A DNA stretch of 64,000 bases from Papio anubis (lineage: Eukaryota > Chordata > Mammalia > Primates > Cercopithecidae), in the NCBI RefSeq assembly GCF_008728515.1, contig NC_044977.1:193333603-193397602 (forward strand), read 5' to 3'. Positions within the stretch are counted from its first letter, which is position 1; every line of letters starts with the position of its first letter. Both the position numbers and the translations under genes were made by a program. Below the pieces are notes generated by a model that saw nothing but the letters and a program-made list of their open reading frames with translations, was not told the origin of the DNA and made no database searches. This document shows, piece after piece, positions 12,052 through 24,500 of this stretch.

Positions 12052-15000
12052 TTTTTTTTTTTTTGAGAGACAATCTTGCTCTGTTGCCTAGGCTGGACTG
12101 CGGTGGCATGACCGTGGCTCACTGCAGCCTCGAGCGCTTGAGCTCAAGGAATTCTCCCGCCTCAGCCTCCCGAGTAGCTGGGGCACGCACCACTGAGTAC
12201 CGAGTACCACAGGCACGCACCACCATGCCTGGCTAATTTTTAAAAATTATCTGTGGAGATGAGGTTTTGCTGTGTTGCCCAGGTTGGTCTTGAACTCTTG
12301 GGCTGAAGTAGTCTCCCATCTCACCTCCCAAAGTGCTGGGATTGCAGGCATGTGCCACTGTGCCCAGCTGGATATTTCTTAAAGGAGTATGTTTGGCTTC
12401 TGGTAACCTCTTTTAACAGATATAAATGGGAATCTGGAGCACATTTAATTTTCTGGTCTTCACCTTGTTCTGTTGTGGTATTTTTGTTTGTGAATTACCT
12501 TGGGGCAGTTTGGTAGTATGTTTGGAAGTAATGAGGCTCAGGTCCGTGTAGAAAGAAAAATAAGGTAACCTTGAAGTACTTTGCTAGAGGTGAGCCATTA
12601 GTATTTTTTTGTACTATACCTTTATTATGGCACTTGTTTAATTTTGTATTTGCTATTTGCATGTCTGTTTCCATCAGTACTTTTAAACTTACTTAGAAAA
12701 GGGATCGTATTTTACTTTTCTTTCAGTTACAGCACAACCTGACACATATATTCACTGCATGTAGTATATGCTCAATAAATATTGGCTGAATTTCAGCATT
12801 TAGTATTTTAGTTGAATGGTTTAATTTTTGATTACCTACATATTGGAAGGTGGTCATCTTTTTTTCCTTTTTTTTTTTTTTTTTTTTTTTTTTGATGGAG
12901 TCTCCCTCCATCACCCAGGCTGGAGTGCAGTGGTGCGATCTTGGCTCACTGCAACCTCCGCCTCCCGAGTTCAACCAATTCTCCTGCCTCAGCCTCCCGA
13001 GTAGCTGGGATTATAGGGGCATACCACCATACCTGGCTTTTTTTTTTTTTTTTGTATTTTTAGTAGAGACAGGGTTTCACCATGTTGGTCAGGCCAGTCC
13101 CAAACTCCTGACCTCAGATGATCCTCCCACCTCAGCCTCCCAAAGTGCTGAGATTATAGGCGTGAGCCACTGTGCCCGGCCAGAAGGGGGTCATCTTTAA
13201 AAAATGGAGGCTTCTGTCATTATGGAAAGTAAGTAGGAATAACTTTTGTAAACAGGCTTCTGCTTAGAGTCATCAGGTAAAGAAATACTATGGCTAATAG
13301 CACTCTTCATTAATTGGTAGATCTGCTTTGGGCTATTGAAAAATGACTGATTCTTGTTATCCTCTTATGGAAGTGCTTTCAAAATAGAAGAGAAGTTAGG
13401 AACATAGGAAATCTATCAGCTGGAAAATGAAACTGAGTAATTGAGTTAAGTTAAAATGAAAATAATTGGCATTTCCTCTATCATAGATGATATCATCAAG
13501 TTGAATCGAAAGGAAGGGAAGAAGCAGAATTTTCCAAGACTAAATAGAAGACTCCTCCAGCAAAGTGGTGCCCGGCAATTCAGGATGAGAGTACGATGGG
13601 GAATCCAACAGAATTCTGGTAAGTTTTGAAAGGAAGCTTTAATGAAAAGCTGTTATTTGTGTGTTCATAGTGTACTGTCTTTAGCGTATGCTTAATGTGG
13701 AGGAAATGCATCAGTACTCTTTGTGTTTTCTGTTTCCTCTATGACTAGGTGTTTGTTTAGATCTAAAACCTGGTAAAAATTTCAGTAGCCTTCAATAGGC
13801 ATAACACTGTTTCTTAAACATTTAAGTCATTTAAAAGTAACTTCAGTTTATACATAGTCTAAATTATATTCAGAGTTTAGAATTGCAAAGGATCTTATAA
13901 ATCATGAGCTCCTATCTCCATCCAAGTGAGATGTTCCTTTAATAGTCTGCCTAATGGATGACTAACTCCAGCTTAAATATATTCAGCGAAAGAGCATACT
14001 ACCTCACAAGCATGAGCCACTGTGCTTGGCCTCTTAATTTGAATTAAAGCATGCCTGGCACTTCAGTAAAGTTATAGAAAGCAAATTCTCTTTCGTATAT
14101 GAGAACTCTTTAATTATGTGGAGACTACTATTACATTCTGCGTAGAAAATGACCTTCAGACTCCTTGTCTTATCATCCAAGAACTTTAGGATTTGTTGAA
14201 TCTTCCAAAGGTGACACTCAGAATTGAATGCTTTAGATATAATGTGGATCTCTATACATTTAGTTATTTTTGACAATCTGGAAGCTTATTTATTTATATT
14301 TATGTTATCTATAACCGTTATATACTGCCATTATATATATATAACCATTTTTGTATTTATATTATTTATAACCATCTCGATTGTAGGCCGTAATTGAACA
14401 CTAATATATATGGCTTGTTAACTTCTTTATCAGCAATATCAGAATTTTAGAATAAATCTTTGTTCAAATAAAAGAACTAAACCTTTTTCAGATATGTAAA
14501 AATATGTTTGACAAACTAACTTCCAAATTGATTTTTATTCTATATGTTGAAAAACATAAAAATAATCTCCAGTAGGTTGAACATAATTCTGTGTTTACAG
14601 CTAATATCCCATTGTATCCTCAAAATATGTATAACTGAAGCCTAGCACAGTGGTTCATGCCTGTAATCCCAGAACTTTGGGAAGATCAGTTGAATCCAGG
14701 AATCTGAGACCAGCTTGGGCAACACAGGGAGACCCTGTCTCTACAAAAAATTTTAAACATTAGCCAGGTGTGGTAGCCTGGGACCTCCTTCTGGTCCCAG
14801 CCACTTGGGAGGCTGAGGTGGGAAGATGGCTTGAGCCTAGGAGATCAAGGCCACAGTGAGCCATGATGGTACCACAGCACTCCAGCATGAGACTCTGTCT
14901 CAAGAAAAGTACATATAACTGAGATTGGGCCCTAAAAAGAAACTATTCATCTGTAATAATTTTTTGAATAGTTGAACCTAAGGGAGTGAATTTCATGACA

Positions 15001-18000
15001 GGTATTTAACTGTAGCAAATGAAGTTTAGTTCCAGTGATTTATATTTACATTTTTTCTTTGAGATGGAGTTTCGCTCTTGTTGCCCAGGCTGGAGTGCAA
15101 TGGCGCGATCTTGGCTCACTGCAGCCTCCACCTCCCAGATTCAAGCGATTTTCCTGCCTCAGTCTCCCAACTAGCTGAGATTACAGGCATGCGCCACCAC
15201 GCCCAGCTAATTTTGTATTTTTAGGAGAGATGGTGTTTCTCCATATTGTTCAGGCTGGTCTCGAACTCCCAACCTCAGGTGATCCACCTGCCTTGGCCTC
15301 CTGCCTCGGCCGCCCAGAGGGCTGGGATTACAGGAGTAAGCCACTGTGCCCAGCCTAAATATTTCTTATAAACGTTATTGAACATACTATGTATTTTTTG
15401 TATTATTTGTTTGTTTTTATATTCTTTGTTTTTAAAATAACTGTTGAGAGTTCATAGAAGCCAGAAATATATTCATTAATTAATGTTTATCAAATATTTA
15501 ACATTAATATATTTCAGTGTTAAATACTTGATAGATACTCTAACCTGATTGAGTCCTAGGGTTATATAAAGATATGGTCTTCTACTTCAAGGAATTAATT
15601 TCCAGTGTTAGAGATAAGATGGAAAAGGTAGTACGGGAGAAATGTCATAAGAGAAATTCAAATAGTATTATAGGACTTTAGAGATTTTGTACTAAGAAGA
15701 TCAGGAGTGATTTCATGAATAAGGTGAAATGTGAGCTGGTCCATGAAGGATCAGAAAAGCTTTTCTTTTATGGATGTTGTGATCTGAGCCTTGAAATAAA
15801 TGATATCTAGGGGCATCTTAGGATTTCATAAGATTGAGCTTGTCCTTGTATGTTTATTGCTTACATGTGACAGGGGCTAAAATAGAACAGCAGCCACTGT
15901 TACTGAATGTACAGAGATAGAAGATTGTCTTAAATTCTGATTGGCTAGGAAAAAGTTCAGATTTCCACTTTGTAATGTCAATGAAGATGTTAGCTTGAGG
16001 TAAGAGAAATAATTAGGACAGAGATCTCTTTGCAGATCCGCAGTATGATTTCTGATGGTGGAACAAGTCAGTGAATGAAATCTTTCTAACTTCATGTGTG
16101 AATAATAATTTAGGCACTCAGTAAATACTTGGAGAAACTACCCAGGTGTTCTTCAGTGGAGGAATGTATAGAGTGTTCTTCAGTGGAGGAATGTATAGGG
16201 TGTTCTTCAGTGGAGGAATGTATCGAGTTGTTCTTCAGTGGAGGAATATATAGAGTTGTTCTTCAGTGGTAGAGTGTATAGAGGTGTTCTTCAGTGGTAG
16301 AGTGTATAGAGGTGTTCTTCAGTGGAGTAATGTATAGAGTGTTCTTCAGTGGAGTAATGTATAGGGTGTTCTTCAGTGGAGGAATGTATAGAGTTGTTCT
16401 TCAGTGGAGGAATGTATAGAGTGTTCTTCAGTGGAGGAATGTATAGAGTGTTCTTCAGTGGAGGAATGTATCGAGTTGTTCTTCAGTGGTAGAGTGTATA
16501 GAGTTGTTCTTCAGTGGAGGAATGTATAGAGTGTTCTTCCGTGGTAGAATGTATAGAGTTGTTCTCAAAATGTCATCAGGGACCCTTGGGGATCCCTAAG
16601 ACATGGGGGATCCACAAGATCAAAACTAATTTAATATTAATACTAAGGCATTAATTGTATTTTCACTCTTGCTCTCTCAGGAATGTACAGTAGGCTTTTC
16701 TGGAGTCTACACGATATCTGATAATTAAAGTAGATAGAATGCAAAAGCAGGATCTTAGTTCAGTGGGCTGTAACAAAGTACCGTAGACTAGGTAGCTTAT
16801 AAGCAACAGAAGTTTATATTGCACAGTTTTGGAGATTAGCAGTTCAAGGTCAGGATGTCAGCAAGGTCAGATTCTGGTGAGGGTTGTTTTCCAGGTTGCG
16901 GACTTTGGACTTCTTGTGGTATCCTTGTGTGGCAGAAAGAAGGCTGGAGAGCTCTCCAGGGTCACTTTTGTAAGGACACTAATCCCGTTCACGATGGCTC
17001 CATCCTCATGATTTACCTCCCAAAGCCCTCACCTGTTAATACCATCATATTAAGTGTTAGTACTTCAACATGTGAATTTTGGAGAACTACAAACATTCAG
17101 TCCTTAACAAGCAGTTGTGAGAATCTAGTGAGAATCTTCTATTAAGGCAAACACCAAGGAGATCCAAAAACAACAACACTCTTCTTACTAAATATTTTTG
17201 TTTGTTTCAGAAAATAAAAATAACTAGGCCAGGCGCAGTGGCTCAGCCTGTAATCCCAGCGCTTTGGGAGGCCGAGACGGGCAGATCACAAGGTCAGGAG
17301 TTCAAGAGCAGCCTGGCCAATATGGTGAAACCCCGTCTCTACTAAAAATATAAAAATTAGCTGGACATGGTGGTGGGCACCTGTCGTCCCAGCTACTCGG
17401 GAGGCTGAGGCAGGAGAATAACTTGAACCTGGGAGGCGGAGGTTGTAGTGAGCCGAGATCACACCACTGCACTCCAGCCTGGTTGAGTGACAGAGCGAGA
17501 CTCTGTCTCAAAAATAAAAAAGGCCAGGCGCGGTGGCTCATGCCTGTAATCCCAGCACTTTGGGAGGCCGAGGCAGGTGGATCATGAGATCAGGAGATCG
17601 AGACCGTCCTGGCTAACACGGTGAAACCCTGTCTCTACTAAAAATACAAAAAACTAGCCGGGTGTGGTGGTGGGCGCCTGTAGTCCCAGCTACTCGGGAG
17701 GCTGAGGCAGGAGAAAGGCGTGAACCCGGGAGATGGAGCTTGCAGTGAGCTGAGATCCGGCCACTGCGCTCCATCCTGAGAGACAGAACAAGACTCTGTC
17801 TCCAAACACACACACACAGAAAAACAAACAACTAATGGATACCAGGCTTAATACCTCAGTGATGGAATAATCTGTACAGCAAACCCCTGTGATACATGTT
17901 TACATATGTAACAAACCTGCACATCCTGCACATGTACCGCAACCTTAAAATAAAAGTTAAAATTTGTTATTTTTCGGCCGGGCGCGGTGGCTCAAGCCTG

Positions 18001-21000
18001 TAATCCCAGCACTTTGGGAGGCCGAGGCGGGTGGATCACGAGGTCAGGAGATCGAGACTATCCTGGCTAACACGGTGAAACCCCGTCTCTACTAAAAATA
18101 CAAAAAATTAGCCGGGCGTGGTAGCGGGCGCCTGTAGTCCTAGCTACTTGGGAGGCTGAGGCGGGAGAATGGCGTGAACCCAGGGGGCGGAGCTTGCAGT
18201 GAGCCGAGATCGCGCCACTGCACTCCAGCCTGGGAGACACAGCGAGACTCCGTCTCAAAAAAAAAAAAAAAAAAAAATTTGTTATTTTTCATTTAAAAAG
18301 AGATGTGTACCCTATGTGTAATGAGTTTATTATTATTAAGTGAAATGGTTTTTAACTATCTTATTAATAGTTTTTATTATGGCCAGGTGTGGTGGCTCAC
18401 CCCTGTAATCCCAGCACTTTGGGAGCCCGAGGTGGGTGGATCACCTGAAGTCAGGAGTTTGAGAGCAGCCTGACCAACATGGTGAAACCTCATCTCTACT
18501 AAAAATACAACAGTTAGCCGGGTGTGGGGGCACATACCTGTAATCCCAGCTCCTCAGGAGGCTGAGGCAGGAGAATTGCTTGAACTGGGGAGGCAGAGGT
18601 TGCAGTGAGCTGAGATCATGCCATTGCACTCTAGCCTGGGTGACAGAGTGAGACTGTTGTCTAAAAAAAAAAAAAGGTTTTATTTTAATTGCAGTAAATA
18701 AAACCCACAGAAACAAAAACTTTGGAGTCCTCAATTTTTAAGCATATGAAGAGGTTCGTGCTTGTAATCCCAGCACTTTGGGAGGCCAAAGTAGGAGGAT
18801 TGCTTAAGCCAAGGACTTCAGGACCAGCGTGGGCAACATAGGGAGACCCCGTCTCTACAAAAAAAAAAAAAAGAAAGAGTGTAAAGAGGTACCGAGACTG
18901 AAAAGTTTGAGAATGCTGTTCTTATTAGAAGTAGAAGAGATGGAAATATTTGTATGTTGCTTTGGAAAGGAGCCAATAATATGATTACATATACCCTAGG
19001 ATGTGACAGTTCCCAGAAAATCCCTCAAATCTTTATTTAGATGGTAAGGCTCCTGAAATTATTGAGGCATATGATGTATGTGGAAAGAAACTCATGAATA
19101 GATTAGTCTTGGGATTTAAAAGAAAGATGAAAATGTCTTTCTCTAGTTTTAGTTGTTATCAACCGTAGTTGCACCTGTGGAGCTTTATGAAATAGATGCT
19201 CTGGCTGTACTTTATTTCTACTGAACCGGAACCTGTAGAGGTAGGGAACTTTTTTTAAGCTTCATGGATGATTCTGATACCTAACTAGTATTAAACTACT
19301 GCTCTGGTGGAGCTGAAAATGCAGAAAGGTCTTCATAAAGGGTGGTAGTTGTAGTACATTGAGAATGTGGGTACTCTGGAATGCTGCAGAGAGGCTAAAT
19401 GAATGAAAACTAAGAAAAGACTGTTGCATTGGATGATGTCTTTAGTACCCCTTCATAGTGCTTTTTAGAATATAAGACAGTCACAGAGCATAAGAGGGGA
19501 GGGGAGATGATTGGGGCAGTATGTATAGATCTTTCTTGCTTTATGTAATGTGACAATGAAAGGGTGAAAAATACAATCATTGCTAAAACATACAGCTAAT
19601 GAAGTTTGTTCAAAGGTAGAAAGGTGGGAGAACGAATCACATAGGCCTGATTAGAAAGTAGAGGAGGAGGTCAGGCGCCATGGCTCATGCCAGTAATCCC
19701 AGAACTTTGGGAAACCGAGGTGGGTGGATCACGAGGTCAGGAGTTCAAGACCAGCCTGGCCAACATAGTGAAATCCTATCTCTACTAAAAATACAAAAAT
19801 TAGCCGGGTGTGGTGGTGGCACCTGTAGTCCCAGCTACTTGGGATGCTGAGGCAGGAGAATCTCTTGAACCTGGGAGGCGGAGCTTGCAGTGAGCTGAGA
19901 TCCGGCCACTGCACTCCAGCCTGGATGACAAAGCGAGACTCTATCTCAAAAAAAACAAACCAAAAAAGGCAACACCATGGATAAGAGAAAAAAAAGACAG
20001 TAGAAAGATTGATAAGTATGGGAACAATGTACTGTACTATCAATAGAAATAGCACCAAGGGATAGAGATCTATTCCATACTTGTTTATTTTATTTTTATT
20101 TATTTTTTGTTTTTTGAGATGGAGTCTGGCTCCATCGCCCAGGCTGGAGTGTGGTAGTGCGATCTTGGCTCACTGCAACCTCTGCCTCCCAGGTTCAAGC
20201 GATTCTCATGCCTCAGCCTCCTGAGTAGCTGGGATTACAGGCGCCCACCACCACGCCTGGCAGCTAATTTTTGTATTTCTAGTAGAGACGAGGTTTCACC
20301 ATGTTGGCCAGGCTAATCTCGAACTTCTGACCTCAAATGATCCACCAGCCTCATCCTCACTAAGTGTTGGAATTACAGGCGTGAGCTGCGGTACCCAACC
20401 TTATTTCATACTTAAGATCTTGTTTTAATCCATTTGATTGCTATTTATGAGAGACTGTTGTCAGTCTTTCTCATCTAGTCCTAAAATTTCGGTATAATAA
20501 TGGGTTCCTCCTCCTTTTAATCTTTTCTTTTTGCCCTACAAACTCACTCGTTCTTTTGGAATATTTTCCAGTTTCTTCCTTTCTCAAGAAAGATCTTTAG
20601 CATCAGTCTTATCAGATTATCATAGGAATTATAGTGCTCAGCTCAGATTTTCATACGAATTATAGCGCTCAGCTCAGATTTTCATACAAATTACAGCGCT
20701 CAGCTCAGATTATCATACGAATTACAGCGCTCAGCTCAGCTTACCGTACGAATTAGGGTACTCAGCACAGTGCCTAGGACAGTGAAGGGTAGCTGTCATG
20801 TTATTTAACACAAATAGCAAGTCATTCTATACTGGAATTAGTTTTAATGTACAGTTTTTCCCAATATGGTTTAATCTCCATCTGGTTGCAATTTCACACG
20901 TAGGGAAGCAATAAATTGATTTAAAAACTAAAAACTTTAAGCCAGCTGTGGTGGCTCAACGCCTGTAACTCCAGCACTTTGGGAAGTCAAGGCAGGCAGA

Positions 21001-21483
21001 TCACCTGAGGTCAAGAGTTTGAGACCAGCCTGACCAACATGGTGAAACCCCGTCTCTACTAAAAATACAAAAATATAACTGGGTGTGGTGGTGTGTGCCT
21101 GTAATCCCAGCTACTAGGGAGGCTGAGGCAGGAGAATTGTTTGAACCTGGGAGGTGGAGGTTGCAGTGAGCTGAGATCACGCCATTGCACTCCAGCCTGG
21201 GGGACAGAGTGAAACTCCGTCTCAAAGAAAAAAAAAAGAGTTTGCTTTACTGTTTAACTAACATTTCACCTTCTAGAAACTCACATCTTCAGAAAATAAT
21301 CGTGGATGTGTTTAAAAATATATCTATGGTTCCATTGTGATATTATTTATGAGTAGAACTAACTGAAATGATTACTCTAAAGTTGGTTGGATCAAGTATG
21401 GCATATTAAAAAGTAATTCAATAAAAGGATATCAAAAACATGGGATAATATTTTCACAATATAGGGGTGTGTGTGTGTGAGAC

Positions 21484-21523
<40 letters not shown>

Positions 21524-24500
21524 ACAGGATCTCGCTCTGTCACCCTAGGCTGGAGTACAGTGTGATCTCAGCTCACTGTAACCTCTGCTTCCCAAACTCA
21601 AGTGATCCTCCTGCCTCAGCCTCCCTATTACCTGGGACTACAGGTGCGTGCCACCACGCCCAGCTAATTTTGTGTATTTTTAGTAGAAACGGGTTTCACA
21701 GTGTTAGCCAGGATGGTCTTGATCTCCCGACTTCGTGATTCACCCTCCTCGGCCTCCCAGAGTGCTGGGATTACAGGCGTGAGTCACCACACCCGGCCCC
21801 TATTTTTTTTTTAACTAGAAAAAAGTATTTACTTATTTATTTATATATTTATTTATTTTTTTAATCTATTTATTTTTTGGAGACAGGGTCTCACTCTGTT
21901 GTAGCCTAGAGCTCCTGGACTCAAGCAATCCTCTCACCCCAGCCTCCTGAGTAGCTGGGACTATAGGCGTGTGCTACCATGCCCAACTAATTTTTAGAGG
22001 TGAGGCCTCACTATGTTGCCCAGGCTGGTCTTAAACTCCTGAGCTCAAGGGATCCTTTTGCCTCGGCCTCCCAAGTGCTGGGATTACAGGCATGAGCCAC
22101 TGTGCCCAGCCTAGAAAAGTATTCAAATAGGTAAGATATATAATGGAAAACCAAAGTTGGTAATGTCACATGCCACAGATTAAAATATGTCTATTGGCAC
22201 TGGCGACTTAGCAAAAGTGATTTGAATGGAGTAGGGCTGAAAGTGAAGCCAGATGGCAATGTGCTGTCATAAGTAAATTGGAAATGAGATAGTGATTCCA
22301 CTCTACATCAGCGTTGTTCAATAAAGATTGAGCACATATGAATATATTTTATTTCGCCGAGTATCTCTAAAATATTTCACTGATGATTTTATATAAATCA
22401 TATAGTGAAATATTTTACCTTGAAATACCTCGATTCAGACTAGTACTTAACTTCAAGTACTCAGTAGTAACCACAGATGGTTAGTATCGACCCTAGTGCA
22501 CAGGTAAAGACTCTGGACTGTCTGTTGAGAAACTAATGACGAAAGAGTATGGCCACATGTGCGAATCCTCTAGTTATTTACAGTCCGGTATAGTCACAGA
22601 ACACTTCCCAATGCAACAGATTGCTTTTTAAAATGACATATCTTATGTAATTTAAAATACATAAATCATAACATAATAAATGTTCATAACTTCCCCCTTC
22701 CTTGGAAAATAGAATATCCTGTGACCCTCCCAGCTGAATTGTTAAATTGACATTTTCTTCTCTTTTTGCTTCCTCTAGGTTTTGGTAAGACTAGTCTGAA
22801 TCGTAGAGGAAGAGTCATGCCTGGAAAGAGACGTCCTAATGGAGTTATCACTGGCCTTGCAGCTAGGAAAACAACTGGAATTCGAAAAGGAATTAGTCCT
22901 ATGAATCGTCCACCTCTAAGTGACAAGGTAGGATGATGGCTTAATCCTGGATTAGATGTCCTTTTCCTTTATTTGTACTAACATTTCTGTGAATAAGCTT
23001 AACAGAAAATTTTATTTGTTTTTATATAGTACTTTGGGACTGATATATCAAATTTAATATCTGAATAAAAATCACTGCCATTCATAAAGAATACCTAAAT
23101 TTCCACATTCTCAAATATAAGTAAGTTTTTTGTTTGTTTGTTTTTTGTTTTTTATATGTAGATAGAGCCTTGCTCTGTTACCCAACTGGAGTGCAGTGAC
23201 GTGATCTTGGCTCAGCCTTCTGAGTAGCTGGGATTACAAGTGTGTGCCACCACGCCTGGCTAATTTTTGTATTTTTAGTAGAGATGGGGTTTCACCATGT
23301 TGGCCAGGCTAGTCTTGGAACTCCTGACCTCAAGTGATCTACCCGCCTCTGCCTCCCAAAATGCTGGTATTACAGGCGTGAGCCACCATGCGTGGCCGAA
23401 AATTGAGGTTTTTTTTGCGGGGGGAGATAGAGTCTCACTCTGTCACCCAGGCTGGAGTGCAGTGGTGCAATCTCGGCTCACTGCAACCTCCGCCTCCTGG
23501 GTTCAGGAAATTCTCCTGCCTCAGCCTCCTGAGTAGCTGGGACTACATGTGTGTGCCACCATGACTGGCTAATTTTTGTATTTTTAGTAGAGACGGGGTT
23601 TCACCACGTTGGCCAGGCTGGTCTCAAACTCCTGACCTCGTGATCCACCTGCCTCAGCCTCCCAAAGTGCGGGGATTAAAGGCGTGAGCCGCCGTGCCTG
23701 ACCAAATTAAGACTTTTTAATGTGAGTCAGTCAGTGGATATTTATGAAGTACTTCTCATATACTTAACAGAGGAATCCAGATAAAGTATAAGATAAGGTT
23801 CATATTTGTCAAGAACTTTCGAGAAGTCTTTATGGACAATATGGATATCTGAATTAGGCTTTAATGGTGGATTTAATTTACATATGTGGAGGAAGAAAAA
23901 GAGGGTGTTTCATGTGCTTTTGTTTTTTATGGTACTTTTTGCCTCTGACCATGTCTATTCCAGCTTCTTTGCTGTCATGACTTCCCCGCTTTTTCTTGTT
24001 TTCGGCATTTGTTTTGGAACTTGGCTTTTTAAAATCTATTAGTATCAAAAATCATGTTTATATAAATTATTCCCTAATTTATATCTCTGGCCCTCTGATT
24101 CTTCTCTTGAGTTGCGGAGCCACAATTCCCCATCACCTGTGGGTCCCCTGAGTACCTCACATATTTTAAATATAATGTGGGGTTTTCATCTTTCCAATCG
24201 CTTAGGCTGTAAATTTTCAAGCTGTTTCTCCATCTCCCTTATCTACACATTCAAGCTGTTGTCAATCCCTGTTCATTCTGCATCAGAAATGTTTATTGTA
24301 GTAGGGTATATAGAAAAATGCAATTTGATTAACATAGTTTCTTGCCTTCTGATAGAATATAGAACAATATTTTCCAGTGTTAAAAAGGAAGGCAAACCTT
24401 CTGAGACAAAATGAAGGGCAGAGGAAACCAGTGGCAGTTCTCAAGAGACCTAACCAGCTAAACAGAAAGTAAGTACTCAAATATGATGATGTGTTATTTT

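Larger units (their letters stand above)
7072..13486 (+). other. FYTTD1 intron 1
   Basis: A phase-1 intron of 6.4 kb with gtgagg donor and tcatag acceptor. It begins in the CpG island and holds five Alus, MIR pieces and an AT-rich minisatellite. The stretches 7700-8330, 10300-11085, 11390-12000 and 12371-12860 are mostly single-copy with scattered old MIR or L2-like scraps; no exon is recognised in them. Confidence 0.9.
13619..22778 (+). other. FYTTD1 intron 2
   Basis: 9.2 kb. Single-copy stretches at 13640-14637, 15356-16110, 18875-19668, 20771-20940 and 22114-22300 hold no recognisable gene. A tiny Alu end lies at 14003-14031. Two minisatellites and a palindrome are listed separately. Confidence 0.9.
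22928..24355 (+). other. FYTTD1 intron 3
   Basis: 1.4 kb. After two Alus, 23704-24355 is single-copy by eye; its open frames show no resemblance to a known protein. Confidence 0.85.

Noticed and set aside
12850..13200. Numerous short frames ending in peptides such as 'SPASASRVAG' or 'CLSLPSSWDYR' throughout the window
   Set aside because: These are the standard translations of Alu in either orientation.
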